Below are positions 38,619 through 46,977 of a stretch of 64,000 nt of DNA, in pieces; the first letter of the stretch is position 1, and every line of letters starts with the position of its first letter. A program made the translations under genes and the position numbers. The DNA is from Tabrizicola_A sp964393035 (GTDB lineage: Bacteria; Pseudomonadota; Alphaproteobacteria; Rhodobacterales; Rhodobacteraceae): the NCBI GenBank assembly GCA_964393035.1, contig CAYMRX010000001.1, forward strand, positions 601,966 to 665,965, read 5' to 3'. Under the pieces are notes generated by a model that saw only the letters and a list, made by a program, of their open reading frames with translations, had not been told where the DNA came from and did no database searches.

Positions 38619-39454
38619 GCGTGGGCCGCCAGAAATTCGGGTGACAGCCAGCCGTCAAAGACATGCGCCACCGGGCCGGACATCCAGACCCCGTCTTCGC
38701 GCCAGTCGATCTCCAGCACGCCGCCGTCAAGGTCCAGCGTCACGCGCCGCCCCGTCAGCCCGCGCAGATGCGCCGCCACCGCCGTCGCGCAGGCGCCCGA
38801 GCCGCAAGCCAGCGTGATGCCCGCCCCACGCTCCCACACCCGCATGCGCAGGTGGTCGGGGCCGATCAGGCTGGCAAATTCGACATTGGTGCGCTGAGGA
38901 TAAAGCGGATCATGTTCATAGGCAGGGCCGATACCCGGCAGGTCCACGGCCTCGGCATTCTCCACAAAGATCACGCAATGCGGGTTGCCCATGCCGACAG
39001 CGACCGGATCACCGGCCAGGGGCAGGTGCAGGGGATCGACCTCATGCGACAGCGGCACCGATTGCCAGTCAAGCTGAGGCGCGCCCATGTTCACCGACAC
39101 CCGGCCGTCTGACAGGCGCAGGGCCGACAATCCGCCGCGCGCCGTCACCAGCGTCACCGCCTCTTTGCCCAACTGTCGCATCATGTAATCGGCCACGCAG
39201 CGCGTGGCATTGCCGCAGGCCCCGGCACGGCTGCCGTCGTTGTTCCAGAAATCCAGGGCGAAATCCGCGCTGTCCGAATCGCGAATCTCGGCCAGTTGAT
39301 CGAATCCGACGCCGCGGTTGCGGTCCCCCAGGATACGCGCAAGGGTAGGCGTGACCACGGCAGGCCGCACCCGCGAGTCGATCACCACAAAATCATTGCC
39401 CGCCCCATGCATCTTCATGAAGCCAAGGCCGGAAGGGGTCTCTTTCATGTCCAT
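38615..39454 (-). CDS. dapF: Diaminopimelate epimerase
   Basis: DapF (279 residues) converts LL- to meso-diaminopimelate for peptidoglycan and lysine. Both catalytic cysteines are present: GACGNATRC and ITLACGSGACATA. KMHGAGNDFVVIDSR at the N-terminus and GFDQLAEI are typical. The ATG at 39454 is used; an ATG two codons on is possible. dapD and dapE for the same pathway lie at 44522 and 46978. Confidence 0.95.
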   Translation of the reverse strand: MDMKETPSGLGFMKMHGAGNDFVVIDSRVRPAVVTPTLARILGDRNRGVGFDQLAEIRDSDSADFALDFWNNDGSRAGACGNATRCVADYMMRQLGKEAVTLVTARGGLSALRLSDGRVSVNMGAPQLDWQSVPLSHEVDPLHLPLAGDPVAVGMGNPHCVIFVENAEAVDLPGIGPAYEHDPLYPQRTNVEFASLIGPDHLRMRVWERGAGITLACGSGACATAVAAHLRGLTGRRVTLDLDGGVLEIDWREDGVWMSGPVAHVFDGWLSPEFLAAHA

Positions 39455-39511
39455 GGCTCCGCATATACGCCCCCATCAAGGCTTTTGCCAGCAACCTGCG
39501 CATTTTGCCCC

Positions 39512-39540
39512 TTGACCCCCCGCACGCATCCCCCTAATCA
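39512..39540 (+). promoter_or_regulatory. Sigma-70 type promoter of tRNA-Lys
   Basis: TTGACC (39512-39517), a 17-base spacer and TAATCA (39535-39540) lie 13 bases before the tRNA, the same geometry as before tRNA-Leu at 655-683. Confidence 0.6.
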
Positions 39541-39553
39541 GCGGCCCTGTCGT

Positions 39554-39629
39554 GGGCCGGTAGCTCAGTTGGTAGAGCAGCTGACTTTTAATCAGCGGGT
39601 CACAGGTTCGAATCCTGTCCGGCTCACCA
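39554..39629 (+). tRNA. tRNA-Lys (anticodon TTT)
   Basis: The acceptor GGGCCGG (39554-39560) pairs with CCGGCTC (39619-39625, one G-T pair), followed by A and an encoded CCA (39627-39629). D-arm TAGCTCAGTTGGTAGAGCA, anticodon stem GCTGA/TCAGC with loop CTTTTAA (TTT at 39587-39589) and T-arm CAGGTTCGAATCCTG are all regular. Length is 76 nt. Confidence 0.98.
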
Positions 39630-39636
39630 CTTCACC

Positions 39637-39677
39637 AACAGCGCCAAGCACTTCTGTGCTTGGCGCTGTTTGTTTTT
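39637..39677 (+). terminator. Strong intrinsic terminator after tRNA-Lys
   Basis: A perfect 15-bp stem, AACAGCGCCAAGCAC (39637-39651) with GTGCTTGGCGCTGTT (39656-39670), carries a TTCT tetraloop and the tail TGTTTTT. Confidence 0.92.
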
Positions 39678-39852
39678 GGCCACCGGAACATCAGAAACCG
39701 TTTTAGGCCCCCATTGGCATGCAAATGCGCGTATCTGAGCAATCGCGCAGGCCAAATGGGATCATAACGACGCGCAATCGTATCTTCCGCGCGGTTGACG
39801 GCACACGCGTCCTTCCCTTAATTCGCGCGGATTTCTGCTCGAAGGTAGCCAG

Positions 39853-40452
39853 ATGAAACGTACATTGCGGCTGGGGGTAGCCCTCTGCCTTGCGGTTTTT
39901 GCACAGGCTGCATTCGCGCAGGATTTTGACAACGCCGCGGCAAGCTCCTCGGAGAGTGATTCCGCAACTGCGTTGAATGGGTGGTTGGCGTTGGCAAAAC
40001 AAGGTGACGCTGACGCCCAAAACATGCTCGGCATGATGTATTCCGAAGGCGTGGGCGTTCCTGAAAATGACGCCGAAGCCGTGAACTGGTACCGTCTCGC
40101 CGCGGAACAGGGCCATGCCAATGCGCAACTCGTGCTTGGCGCCATGTATGACAACGGCAAGGGCGTTCCTGAAAATGATACCGAAGCCGTTCGTTGGTAT
40201 CGCCTTGCAGCAAAGCAGGGGCACGCCAACGCGCAAGTCATGCTCGGCGTCATGTATTCCAACGGCACGGGCGTTCTGCACGACGATATGCTGGCATTCA
40301 TGTGGAGCAATATCGCTGCGGCATCGGGCAATAGTGCGGCATTGCCAATCAAGGCGATCTCTGCCGCCAATCTCATCCCCGAACAACGGGCTGAAGCACA
40401 GCGCCTGTCCAGTATTTGCATGCAAAGCAATTACAAGGATTGCGGATACTAA
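39853..40452 (+). CDS. Exported Sel1-repeat protein
   Basis: The protein has 199 residues. A signal peptide (RLGVALCLAVFAQAAFAQD, cleavage near residue 22) is followed by at least three Sel1-like repeats (helical pairs of 36 residues, about 47-160) with the pattern LGxMYxxGxGVxxDxxEAxxWYRLAAxQGHAxAQ; the DNA itself repeats with a 108-base period. The last unit is degenerate (AFMWSNIAAASGN). Such proteins are adaptor scaffolds, here periplasmic, with unknown partner. Base composition is visibly less GC-rich than neighbours, and the gene sits beside a tRNA and a shortened antiporter gene, hinting at later acquisition. Confidence 0.88.
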   Translation: MKRTLRLGVALCLAVFAQAAFAQDFDNAAASSSESDSATALNGWLALAKQGDADAQNMLGMMYSEGVGVPENDAEAVNWYRLAAEQGHANAQLVLGAMYDNGKGVPENDTEAVRWYRLAAKQGHANAQVMLGVMYSNGTGVLHDDMLAFMWSNIAAASGNSAALPIKAISAANLIPEQRAEAQRLSSICMQSNYKDCGY

Positions 40453-40524
40453 TCCCGCGCCAATTCACGCAAGCATCAGCCGACGTTTTGCAGCGCCGTT
40501 AGCCTCGATATGAGGCCCGCAGAA

Positions 40525-41751
40525 CTATGCGCTTTCGGCAGGGGCCAGACGGTCAACCAGCCGAAAGACCAGCGGGTTCAGGAGAATCGACACCAGCGCG
40601 CCCGCGACCACCAGCCCCTGCGCCGCGACGGGGACGATGCCAAGACCGACACCCATCACAATGAGAATGAAGGAAAACTCGCCGATCTGCGCGAGGCTGG
40701 CCGCGATGGTCAGCGCAACACCCTTGCCATGGCCAAAGGCACGCACGATTCCATAGGCTGCGGCCGATTTGACGCCGACAATGATGGCCACCGTCGCCAG
40801 CAGGGCCAGCGGTGCCGTGAAAATCACCGAAGGGTCAAAAAGCATCCCGACGGAGACAAAGAACAGAACCGCAAAAGCATCACGCAAGGGCAGCGTGTCT
40901 TTCATCGCCTGCGCCGAAAGGCTTGATCCCGCCATGACCATCCCGGCAAAAAAGGCGCCCAAGGCAAACGAGACGCCAAAGAATTTTGCCGATCCCCAAG
41001 CCACCCCAAGCGCGATCGACAGGACCGAAAGGCGGAACAGCTCACGCTGGCCGGTATGGGCGACATAGTGCAAGATCCATGGAATCACCCGCCGCCCGAC
41101 CCCCAGCATCAGCACGACAAAGGCCGCGACCTTGATCCCCGTGACCAGAAGCGTCGCCAGAACCGGGCCGACCCCCATGCGCGCGACCTCTGCCGCCTGA
41201 TCGGCCAGCGGTGCGGCCTGACCGCCCAGTAAACCCGCCAGCGGCGGCACCAGAACCAGCGTCACCACCATCACCAGATCTTCGACGATCAGCCAGCCAA
41301 CGGCGATTCGTCCGCGGTCTTCCTTCACCAGACCACGTTCCTGCAACGCGCGCAGCAGCACCACAGTCGAGGCGACCGACAGGGACAGCCCAAAGACCAA
41401 CCCGGCCCCGATGCTCCACCCCATCAGCCACCCCATGCCCAACCCCGCAAGGGTGGCCACGCCGATCTGGACGATGGCTCCGGGAATCGCGATGGATTTG
41501 ACCGAGAGCAACTCTCCCAGTTTGAAATGCAGCCCCACCCCGAACATCAGCAAGATCACCCCCATCTCGGCCAGTTCCTGCGCCAGATGCTGGTCGGCGA
41601 CAAAACCCGGTGTGAAAGGCCCGATGATGACACCCGCCATCAGATAGCCTGCAATCATGGGCAGGCGCAGCCGATGGGCCAGAAGGCCAAAGGCAAAGGC
41701 CAGACACAGGCCAACGACCATGGTTGTCAAAAGCGGGGTATCGTGGGCCAT
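40525..41751 (-). CDS. CPA2-family cation:proton antiporter lacking RCK domain
   Basis: This 408-residue membrane protein of the KefB/YbaL-type Na+/H+ exchanger family has about 12 hydrophobic segments. It includes HRLRLPMIAGYLMAGVIIGP, FGVGLHFKLGEL, LSLSVASTVVLLRAL, WLIVEDLVMVV and FVSVGMLFDP. It ends at LVDRLAPAESA just after the transporter domain, whereas YbaL-like proteins continue about 150 residues into a TrkA-N/RCK nucleotide-binding domain. Either this is a naturally short member or the regulatory domain was lost. Convergent to the Sel1 gene with 72 bp between stops. Confidence 0.88.
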   Translation of the reverse strand: MAHDTPLLTTMVVGLCLAFAFGLLAHRLRLPMIAGYLMAGVIIGPFTPGFVADQHLAQELAEMGVILLMFGVGLHFKLGELLSVKSIAIPGAIVQIGVATLAGLGMGWLMGWSIGAGLVFGLSLSVASTVVLLRALQERGLVKEDRGRIAVGWLIVEDLVMVVTLVLVPPLAGLLGGQAAPLADQAAEVARMGVGPVLATLLVTGIKVAAFVVLMLGVGRRVIPWILHYVAHTGQRELFRLSVLSIALGVAWGSAKFFGVSFALGAFFAGMVMAGSSLSAQAMKDTLPLRDAFAVLFFVSVGMLFDPSVIFTAPLALLATVAIIVGVKSAAAYGIVRAFGHGKGVALTIAASLAQIGEFSFILIVMGVGLGIVPVAAQGLVVAGALVSILLNPLVFRLVDRLAPAESA

Positions 41752-41900
41752 CGGTTCTCATGAAATGGGTGTGGGAATGGCCTAAAGGTAAGGCTGATTG
41801 GCCGTCACGCAACCGCATATTCCGCCAGATGGATGAAGATTTATGTCGGGTTGTTTCAAGCCCGGATTGACGGGTGCAACAGGCCTGATACCCCTTGGGC

Positions 41901-43109
41901 ATGACCCTGCCCCTTTTGCCCAACGCCACGGCCCGACGGCTGTTTTTGCATCACCACGCGCTGGCCGAGGCCCCCAGCGGCCCGGCCAAGGGGGCGGATT
42001 TGGCAGCTTTGATCCGGCGCATCGGCTTTGTGCAGGTCGACAGCATCAACACGGTGGAACGCGCCCATCACATGATTCTGTTCAGCCGCCGTCAAACCTA
42101 TCAGCCAAAGGCCCTGAAGCGTCTGTTGGAACAGGACCGTACCATGTGGGAACATTGGACCCACGATGCCTCGATCCTGCCGATTGAAACCTTTCCCTAT
42201 TGGAAACACCGTTTCGCCCGTGACGCCGACCGCCTGCATGCCAATTGGCGGCGCTGGTTCCGCGATGGGTATGAGGCGCAGTTTGACACCATCTTGCAGC
42301 GCATTGCCGAAAATGGCCCGCTGACCTCGTCCGACGTTGGCGAAGGTGAGGCGCGGGGCAAGGGGGGGTGGTGGGATTGGCACCCGTCGAAAACCGCGCT
42401 GGAATGGCTGTGGCGCACCGGGCAACTGGCGATCACCCGGCGCGAGGGGTTTCAAAAGGTCTATGATCTGACCGAACGGGTTATTCCTGCGGGTCTGCGG
42501 GCCGAGGAGCCGGATTTACCGGCCAAAGTGGATTGGGCCTGCAATACCGCGCTGGACCGATTGGGCTTTGCCAATCCGGCCGAACTGCAAGCCTATTGGA
42601 ACGCCATTCCGAAAGAGGCGGTCGGCCCTTGGGTCAAATCCGCCTTGGCGCGGGGCGAGGTGGTCGAGGCCATGCTGGAAGGCGCCTCTGGCAGCACCCG
42701 CAAGGTGCTGATGCGCCCCGCCAGCCTGACAGAGCCGCCCGAGATCACCCCGCGCCTGCGGATCCTGTCCCCCTTTGATCCCGCCCTGCGCGACCGGGCG
42801 CGGGCGGAACATCTGTTCGGGTTCTTTTACCGGATCGAAGTTTTCGTACCCGAACCGAAACGCCGCTGGGGGTATTACGTCTTTCCGGTTCTGGAGGGCG
42901 ACCGTCTGGTAGGTCGGCTGGATGCCAAGGCGCATCGGGCCGAGGGCGTGTTGCGCGTCAAGGCCTTCTGGCCCGAAGCGGGTATTCGCCTGACCAAGGC
43001 GCGCATCGCCAAACTGGAGGCCGAATTGAACCGCCTTGCCCGCTTTGCCGCTTGCGAGCGGGTGGAATTTCTGCCCGGCTGGCAGCGCGACTTTCTCCCC
43101 CCTTTGTGA
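41901..43109 (+). CDS. YcaQ-like winged-helix protein (putative crosslink-repair DNA glycosylase)
   Basis: This 402-residue member of the HTH_42/YcaQ family has tandem winged-helix domains. Family enzymes (E. coli YcaQ, Streptomyces AlkZ) unhook DNA interstrand crosslinks using a Q-x-D motif, seen here as GFVQVDSINTVERAHH (about 48-63). Other conserved pieces are WEHWTHDASILP, KGGWWDWHPSKTALEWL and the YYVFPVLEGDRLVGRLDAK segment. The ATG at 41901 follows a GGGC-rich stretch. The promoter region is shared divergently with the antiporter gene. Repair activity is inferred from family knowledge. Confidence 0.85.
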   Translation: MTLPLLPNATARRLFLHHHALAEAPSGPAKGADLAALIRRIGFVQVDSINTVERAHHMILFSRRQTYQPKALKRLLEQDRTMWEHWTHDASILPIETFPYWKHRFARDADRLHANWRRWFRDGYEAQFDTILQRIAENGPLTSSDVGEGEARGKGGWWDWHPSKTALEWLWRTGQLAITRREGFQKVYDLTERVIPAGLRAEEPDLPAKVDWACNTALDRLGFANPAELQAYWNAIPKEAVGPWVKSALARGEVVEAMLEGASGSTRKVLMRPASLTEPPEITPRLRILSPFDPALRDRARAEHLFGFFYRIEVFVPEPKRRWGYYVFPVLEGDRLVGRLDAKAHRAEGVLRVKAFWPEAGIRLTKARIAKLEAELNRLARFAACERVEFLPGWQRDFLPPL

Positions 43110-43118
43110 AAGCACCCC

Positions 43119-43595
43119 ATGGCCGATTCCGACTGCACCCTCACCATCAGCCGCCTGATCCCCGCCCCGCCTGCACGGGTCTGGCAAGCCTGGAGCCAGC
43201 CCGAACAGCTTGCCCGCTGGTGGATTCCCGCGCCTTTGACCTGCAAGGTCGTGCAACTCGACCTGCGGCCCGGCGGGGGTTTCGAAACCCTGATGCGCGA
43301 CGGCGATGGTCCGTTTCAGCCGCATGTGATGGGCTGTTTTCTAGAGGCAATCCCGGAACAGCGCCTGATCTTCACCACCTGCCTTGTGGCGGGCTGGCAA
43401 CCTTTGGAGCCGTGGCTGGCGCTGACCGCGATCCTTGAGTTCAGCCCAGAAGGCACCGGCACCCGCTATGCAGCCCGCGTGCTGCACAAAACCACCGCGG
43501 ATGCCGCCAAACATGCCGAATTGGGCTTTGAGGCAGGCTGGGGCATGGTGCTGGATCAGTTGGCCGCCCATGTGCAGGCCATGCCGACGGCCTGA
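43119..43595 (+). CDS. SRPBCC/AHSA1-domain protein
   Basis: The protein has 158 residues with the activator-of-Hsp90-ATPase-like START-related fold. The typical N-terminus LTISRLIPAPPARVWQAWSQ is followed by LARWWIPAPLTCKV, DLRPGGGFETLM and EQRLIFTT, and it ends in GWGMVLDQLAAHVQ. Members bind small hydrophobic ligands, often as stress-related or polyketide-like proteins; the ligand is unknown. It follows the YcaQ-like gene after 9 bases and is likely co-transcribed. Its stop lies 3 bases from that of the convergent LOG gene. Confidence 0.85.
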   Translation: MADSDCTLTISRLIPAPPARVWQAWSQPEQLARWWIPAPLTCKVVQLDLRPGGGFETLMRDGDGPFQPHVMGCFLEAIPEQRLIFTTCLVAGWQPLEPWLALTAILEFSPEGTGTRYAARVLHKTTADAAKHAELGFEAGWGMVLDQLAAHVQAMPTA

Positions 43596-43598
43596 AGA

Positions 43599-44423
43599 TC
43601 AGGCACAGCCCCGGTCAAAGCTGTCAATCGCTGCCATCGCCTCCTCGGCGGTTTCGACGAACTGGAACAGCGCCAGATCCTCGGGCGAGATCACGCCCGC
43701 CTCGGCCAGATGGTTCCAGTTGATCACCGTCTCCCACCACTCCTTGCCGAACAGCAGGAAGGGGATGGGCTTCATCCGCTTGGTCTGAATCAGCGTCAGG
43801 CTTTCGAACATCTCATCCAGCGTGCCAAAACCGCCGGGAAAGATGCAAACCGCCGCCGCACGCATCAGGAAATGCATCTTGCGGATGGCGAAGTAGTGGA
43901 AGTTGAACGACAGGTCCGGCGTCACATACTGGTTCGGCGCTTGTTCATGCGGCAAGACGATGTTCAGACCAATCGACTGCCCGCCTGCCTCGCTCGCCCC
44001 CCGGTTCCCCGCCTCCATCACACCGGGACCGCCGCCGGTGACGATGACGTTTTGCTTGCCGTAAGATTCCATGCTGCGCTCGGTCATCATGCGGGCAAAG
44101 CGGCGGGCCTCGTCGTAATAACGCGTCAGATCAGCGAGCATGGACGTGCGGGCCAGGGCTTTGTTTTCCGGCGCGGGGATGCGCGCGCCGCCGAACAGCA
44201 CGATGGTCGTTTCGATGCCGCGTTCATCCATCACCATCTGCGGTTTCAGAAGTTCCAACTGCAACCGCACCGGCCGCAATTCCTCGCGCGTCATGAAATC
44301 GGGGTCGGCAAAGGCCAGACGATAGGCCGGCGCGCGGGTCTGCGGTGTATCGGGAATCCGATGTGCTGCCGCGATATCCTGATTTGAATCGCGGAACGGA
44401 TGGGTTCTGGGTTCGTCTTTCAT
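43599..44423 (-). CDS. LOG-family (TIGR00730) Rossmann-fold protein
   Basis: The protein has 274 residues. The lysine-decarboxylase-like fold carries the signature ICIFPGGFGTLDEMFESLTL and VTGGGPGVMEAGNRGASEAG, the phosphoribohydrolase motifs of LONELY GUY enzymes, which cleave nucleoside monophosphates such as cytokinin ribotides or AMP. It has about 90 extra N-terminal residues compared with the short LOGs (a larger TIGR00730-like subgroup). The ATG at 44423 is chosen; the frame extends further upstream without a ribosome site. Bacterial substrate is uncertain. Confidence 0.86.
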   Translation of the reverse strand: MKDEPRTHPFRDSNQDIAAAHRIPDTPQTRAPAYRLAFADPDFMTREELRPVRLQLELLKPQMVMDERGIETTIVLFGGARIPAPENKALARTSMLADLTRYYDEARRFARMMTERSMESYGKQNVIVTGGGPGVMEAGNRGASEAGGQSIGLNIVLPHEQAPNQYVTPDLSFNFHYFAIRKMHFLMRAAAVCIFPGGFGTLDEMFESLTLIQTKRMKPIPFLLFGKEWWETVINWNHLAEAGVISPEDLALFQFVETAEEAMAAIDSFDRGCA

Positions 44424-44521
44424 CGGCCTGCCGTCGTTTTTTGTCCGCTTGATTGCGCGGGGGGTCTTATAGCCATATAGACAACGCCGAACCGAGACCA
44501 ACCGAAAAAGGGTGATCCCCC

Positions 44522-45346
44522 ATGCCTTATGCCGCACTTGAAGCCGCCATCGAAGCCGCATGGGAGGCCCGCGATGGCATCACCACCGCCACCAAGGGCG
44601 AAACGCGCGACGCCATCGAGGCCACCCTGTCCGCCCTCGACAATGGCAGCCTGCGGGTTGCCGAAAAGCGCGGGTCGGACTGGCATGTGAACCAATGGGC
44701 CAAAAAGGCCGTGCTGCTGTCGTTCCGCCTGACCGACATGTATGAAATCCCCGGCTCCAACGGCGGGTCGAACTGGTGGGACAAGGTGCCGTCGAAATGG
44801 CAGGGCTGGACCGAAGCCGACTGGCGCAAGGCCGCCTTCCGCGCGGTTCCCGGCTCCATCGTGCGCCGCTCGGCCTATATCGCCAAGGGTGTCGTCCTGA
44901 TGCCGTCCTTCGTGAACATCGGCGCCTATGTGGATGAAGGCTCGATGGTGGATGGCTGGGCCACCGTTGGTTCCTGCGCCCAGATCGGCAAGAATGTGCA
45001 TCTGTCGGGCGGCGTCGGCATTGGCGGCGTGTTGGAGCCGATGCAGGCCGGCCCGACGATCATTGAAGACAATTGCTTTATCGGCGCACGCTCCGAAGTG
45101 GTCGAAGGCTGCATCATCCGCGAAGGCTCGGTCCTTGGCATGGGCGTGTTCATCGGCCAGTCGACCAAGATCGTTGACCGGGAAACCGGCGAAGTGATGT
45201 ATGGTGAAGTGCCTGCCGGGTCTGTCGTGGTCGCAGGGTCGATGCCGTCGAAGGGCGGCGTGAACCTTTACTGCGCCGTGATCGTGAAAAAGGTCGATGC
45301 GCAGACACGCTCCAAAACCTCGATCAACGAACTTCTGCGGGACTAA
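44522..45346 (+). CDS. dapD: 2,3,4,5-tetrahydropyridine-2,6-dicarboxylate N-succinyltransferase
   Basis: DapD (274 residues) succinylates tetrahydrodipicolinate in the succinylase branch of lysine/DAP synthesis. The left-handed beta-helix is seen as hexapeptide repeats around GVVLMPSFVNIGAYVDEGSM, VGSCAQIGKNVHLSGG and CFIGARSEVVEGCIIREGS. The C-terminus AGSMPSKGGVNLYCAVIVKK is standard. It is first in a dapD-small protein unit, with dapE further on. Confidence 0.96.
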   Translation: MPYAALEAAIEAAWEARDGITTATKGETRDAIEATLSALDNGSLRVAEKRGSDWHVNQWAKKAVLLSFRLTDMYEIPGSNGGSNWWDKVPSKWQGWTEADWRKAAFRAVPGSIVRRSAYIAKGVVLMPSFVNIGAYVDEGSMVDGWATVGSCAQIGKNVHLSGGVGIGGVLEPMQAGPTIIEDNCFIGARSEVVEGCIIREGSVLGMGVFIGQSTKIVDRETGEVMYGEVPAGSVVVAGSMPSKGGVNLYCAVIVKKVDAQTRSKTSINELLRD

Positions 45347-45350
45347 GGCC

Positions 45351-45704
45351 ATGTCCGACACGGAAACGCCAAAGGAAAAGCCCACCAAGGTGAAACGCGC
45401 GCAAAGCGTCTTCACCCTGCTGGTACAGGTGGGCCGCAAGGAAGGCGACGGATTGCCGGAAAAGGCCACCGGTGGCGGGTTGATGATCTATGCCTCGGGC
45501 GTGGATGAGGCCGAAGCGGTGCGCGAAACCGTCGCCATCCTGAAAGAGGCCGATCTTGCCGTGCTGGAGGTCGAGGGCCTTGGCACCATCGAAGAACGCG
45601 AAGCGGCGGGCGATGAGATCGACGGCGAGGAGCGCAAGCTGATGGGCCGCGCGCTGGCTGAAAACTCGGTCATCGTCGCCCAGATGACGCCGTTTTACGA
45701 CTGA
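45351..45704 (+). CDS. Small conserved protein of the dapD-dapE locus (117 residues)
   Basis: A soluble protein with a charged N-terminus (TETPKEKPTKVKRAQSVFTL) followed by an alpha/beta pattern: VQVGRKEGDGLPEKATGGGL, YASGVDEAEAVRETVAILKE and AENSVIVAQMTPFY. No catalytic motif is recognised. It begins 4 bases after the dapD stop, so it is almost certainly co-transcribed with dapD. Its location suggests a link to lysine/DAP metabolism, but the function is unknown. It ends 7 bases before the stop codon of the convergent Hint-fold gene. Confidence 0.78.
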   Translation: MSDTETPKEKPTKVKRAQSVFTLLVQVGRKEGDGLPEKATGGGLMIYASGVDEAEAVRETVAILKEADLAVLEVEGLGTIEEREAAGDEIDGEERKLMGRALAENSVIVAQMTPFYD

Positions 45705-45711
45705 GCGCGCG

Positions 45712-46713
45712 TCAGGCGCTGCGCCGGACGCCCCCTGCCCGGCCCAGCATCGCCATCAAGGTCAGCACCTCATAGGCTTGCAGCATCCGGCAGGGAGCGG
45801 CATCGTTGGGCCGTGCCACCAAAAGCGCGCAACCATCGGCCAACAGAAGGGCAGGATGGTCAAGCTCCAGCGCCAAGACCGAGGCCACCGCCCGGCGTTG
45901 CTCGGCCAAAGCCGTGCGGCCATCCACCAGCGCGCCCGCCTCGACCAGCACCTGTTCTTCGTTGAACAGATACTCCACCTCTGACCCTGAAAGCACCAGA
46001 CGCTGATCCGAGGACACCAAGAGATCGTGGCTCGCACCAAAGAACGGCGCCCGCAGGATCACCGGGGCGAAAGACCCACAGGTTGGCAAGTCCAGCAGCC
46101 GGCTCCGCCGCAGCGGCAAAAGCCCCCCATCCGCCGTCGCGATCAGATCGCCAGGCCGCAGATGCCCTGCCATGACCGGGCCCCGCGCAGCCTCAACCGG
46201 CGTGCGCAGGCCAATCCATGGCGCACGAGCGGGCAGATCGCCGCCTCGGGTCAGACCGAACCACAAAACCGCCGGATGGCGCGCCGCCCGGCTGGCCCCT
46301 TGCGACAGCCCGTGCAGATCGGCCGCCCGGATCGGCAGCGGATTTGCCCCGGTCGATGTGAGAACCGGCTGATCGCTGGCCCCCAAAAACTCCAGCTTCA
46401 TCTGCCAGGATGTTGCCGCCACATCGAACTTCAAACTCAGCCGCCCCGTTGCACTTTGCCAGGGCAAAGGGCCGGGCAGCGCGTGGCGCGCAACGGATTG
46501 GCCCTGCCGATGGATCAGCACCAACCCGGCCACAGGATCATGGAACAGCGTAAAGGTGCGCGGATCAGGGCCTGCGGTTTGGAAATTCAGCAAGACGGCG
46601 GCTTCGGCGATGGGCAACGCCAGTTCAACGACGAACACACCCGCCGACACAACCCATGCGGCCGCATTCTCGGCTGGGGCGCGGTCCGACAGCACAAGCC
46701 AAGCATCAGACAT
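45712..46713 (-). CDS. Hint-domain protein without the usual nucleophilic cysteine
   Basis: The protein has 333 residues. The N-terminal half (about 1-165) is a beta-rich, lectin/jelly-roll-like domain (FTLFHDPVAGLVLIHRQGQS, TGRLSLKFDVAATSWQMKLE). From about 165 to 290 it matches the Hedgehog/intein (Hint) fold of Rhodobacteraceae proteins: MAGHLRPGDLIATADGGLLP, then ASHDLLVSSDQRLVLSG (the SxxH-like block replaced by SSDQR) and EEQVLVEAGALVDG. Typical Hint domains start with Cys before GTxI; here that position is GLRTPV. Self-splicing is therefore doubtful. It lies opposed between the dapD and dapE units. Start ATG at 46713. Confidence 0.75.
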   Translation of the reverse strand: MSDAWLVLSDRAPAENAAAWVVSAGVFVVELALPIAEAAVLLNFQTAGPDPRTFTLFHDPVAGLVLIHRQGQSVARHALPGPLPWQSATGRLSLKFDVAATSWQMKLEFLGASDQPVLTSTGANPLPIRAADLHGLSQGASRAARHPAVLWFGLTRGGDLPARAPWIGLRTPVEAARGPVMAGHLRPGDLIATADGGLLPLRRSRLLDLPTCGSFAPVILRAPFFGASHDLLVSSDQRLVLSGSEVEYLFNEEQVLVEAGALVDGRTALAEQRRAVASVLALELDHPALLLADGCALLVARPNDAAPCRMLQAYEVLTLMAMLGRAGGVRRSA

Positions 46714-46977
46714 GGCGCGAACACCCGCGCGCATGCCGGGCCCAATCTGACGATGTCATTTCTGCCATTCCTGTCGTCATGCCGTCAGGGCTGCCCGGAT
46801 TTTGTTGTCTGATGAAAAACCTACCCCCTTATGTGGTGTCTGTCACCGGCCACCCTGCCCTTGCGCCCCTTGCGACCCGTGCCGGTTGCGCGGCGGCCAC
46901 AGGCCCATGCGCCTGATTGTTGCGCCCCCCCCCATAGCGGGTTAAGCCAAGGCACACCCTTGACCCAAGGCCCGGCC

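Noticed and set aside
39989..40310. 108-base periodic DNA in the Sel1 gene as a possible tandem repeat element
   Set aside because: The period equals the 36-residue Sel1 protein repeat and is explained by coding sequence.
39554..40524. tRNA-Lys as an integration site for the Sel1 gene
   Set aside because: No direct repeat of the tRNA 3' end, no integrase and no phage genes were seen downstream.
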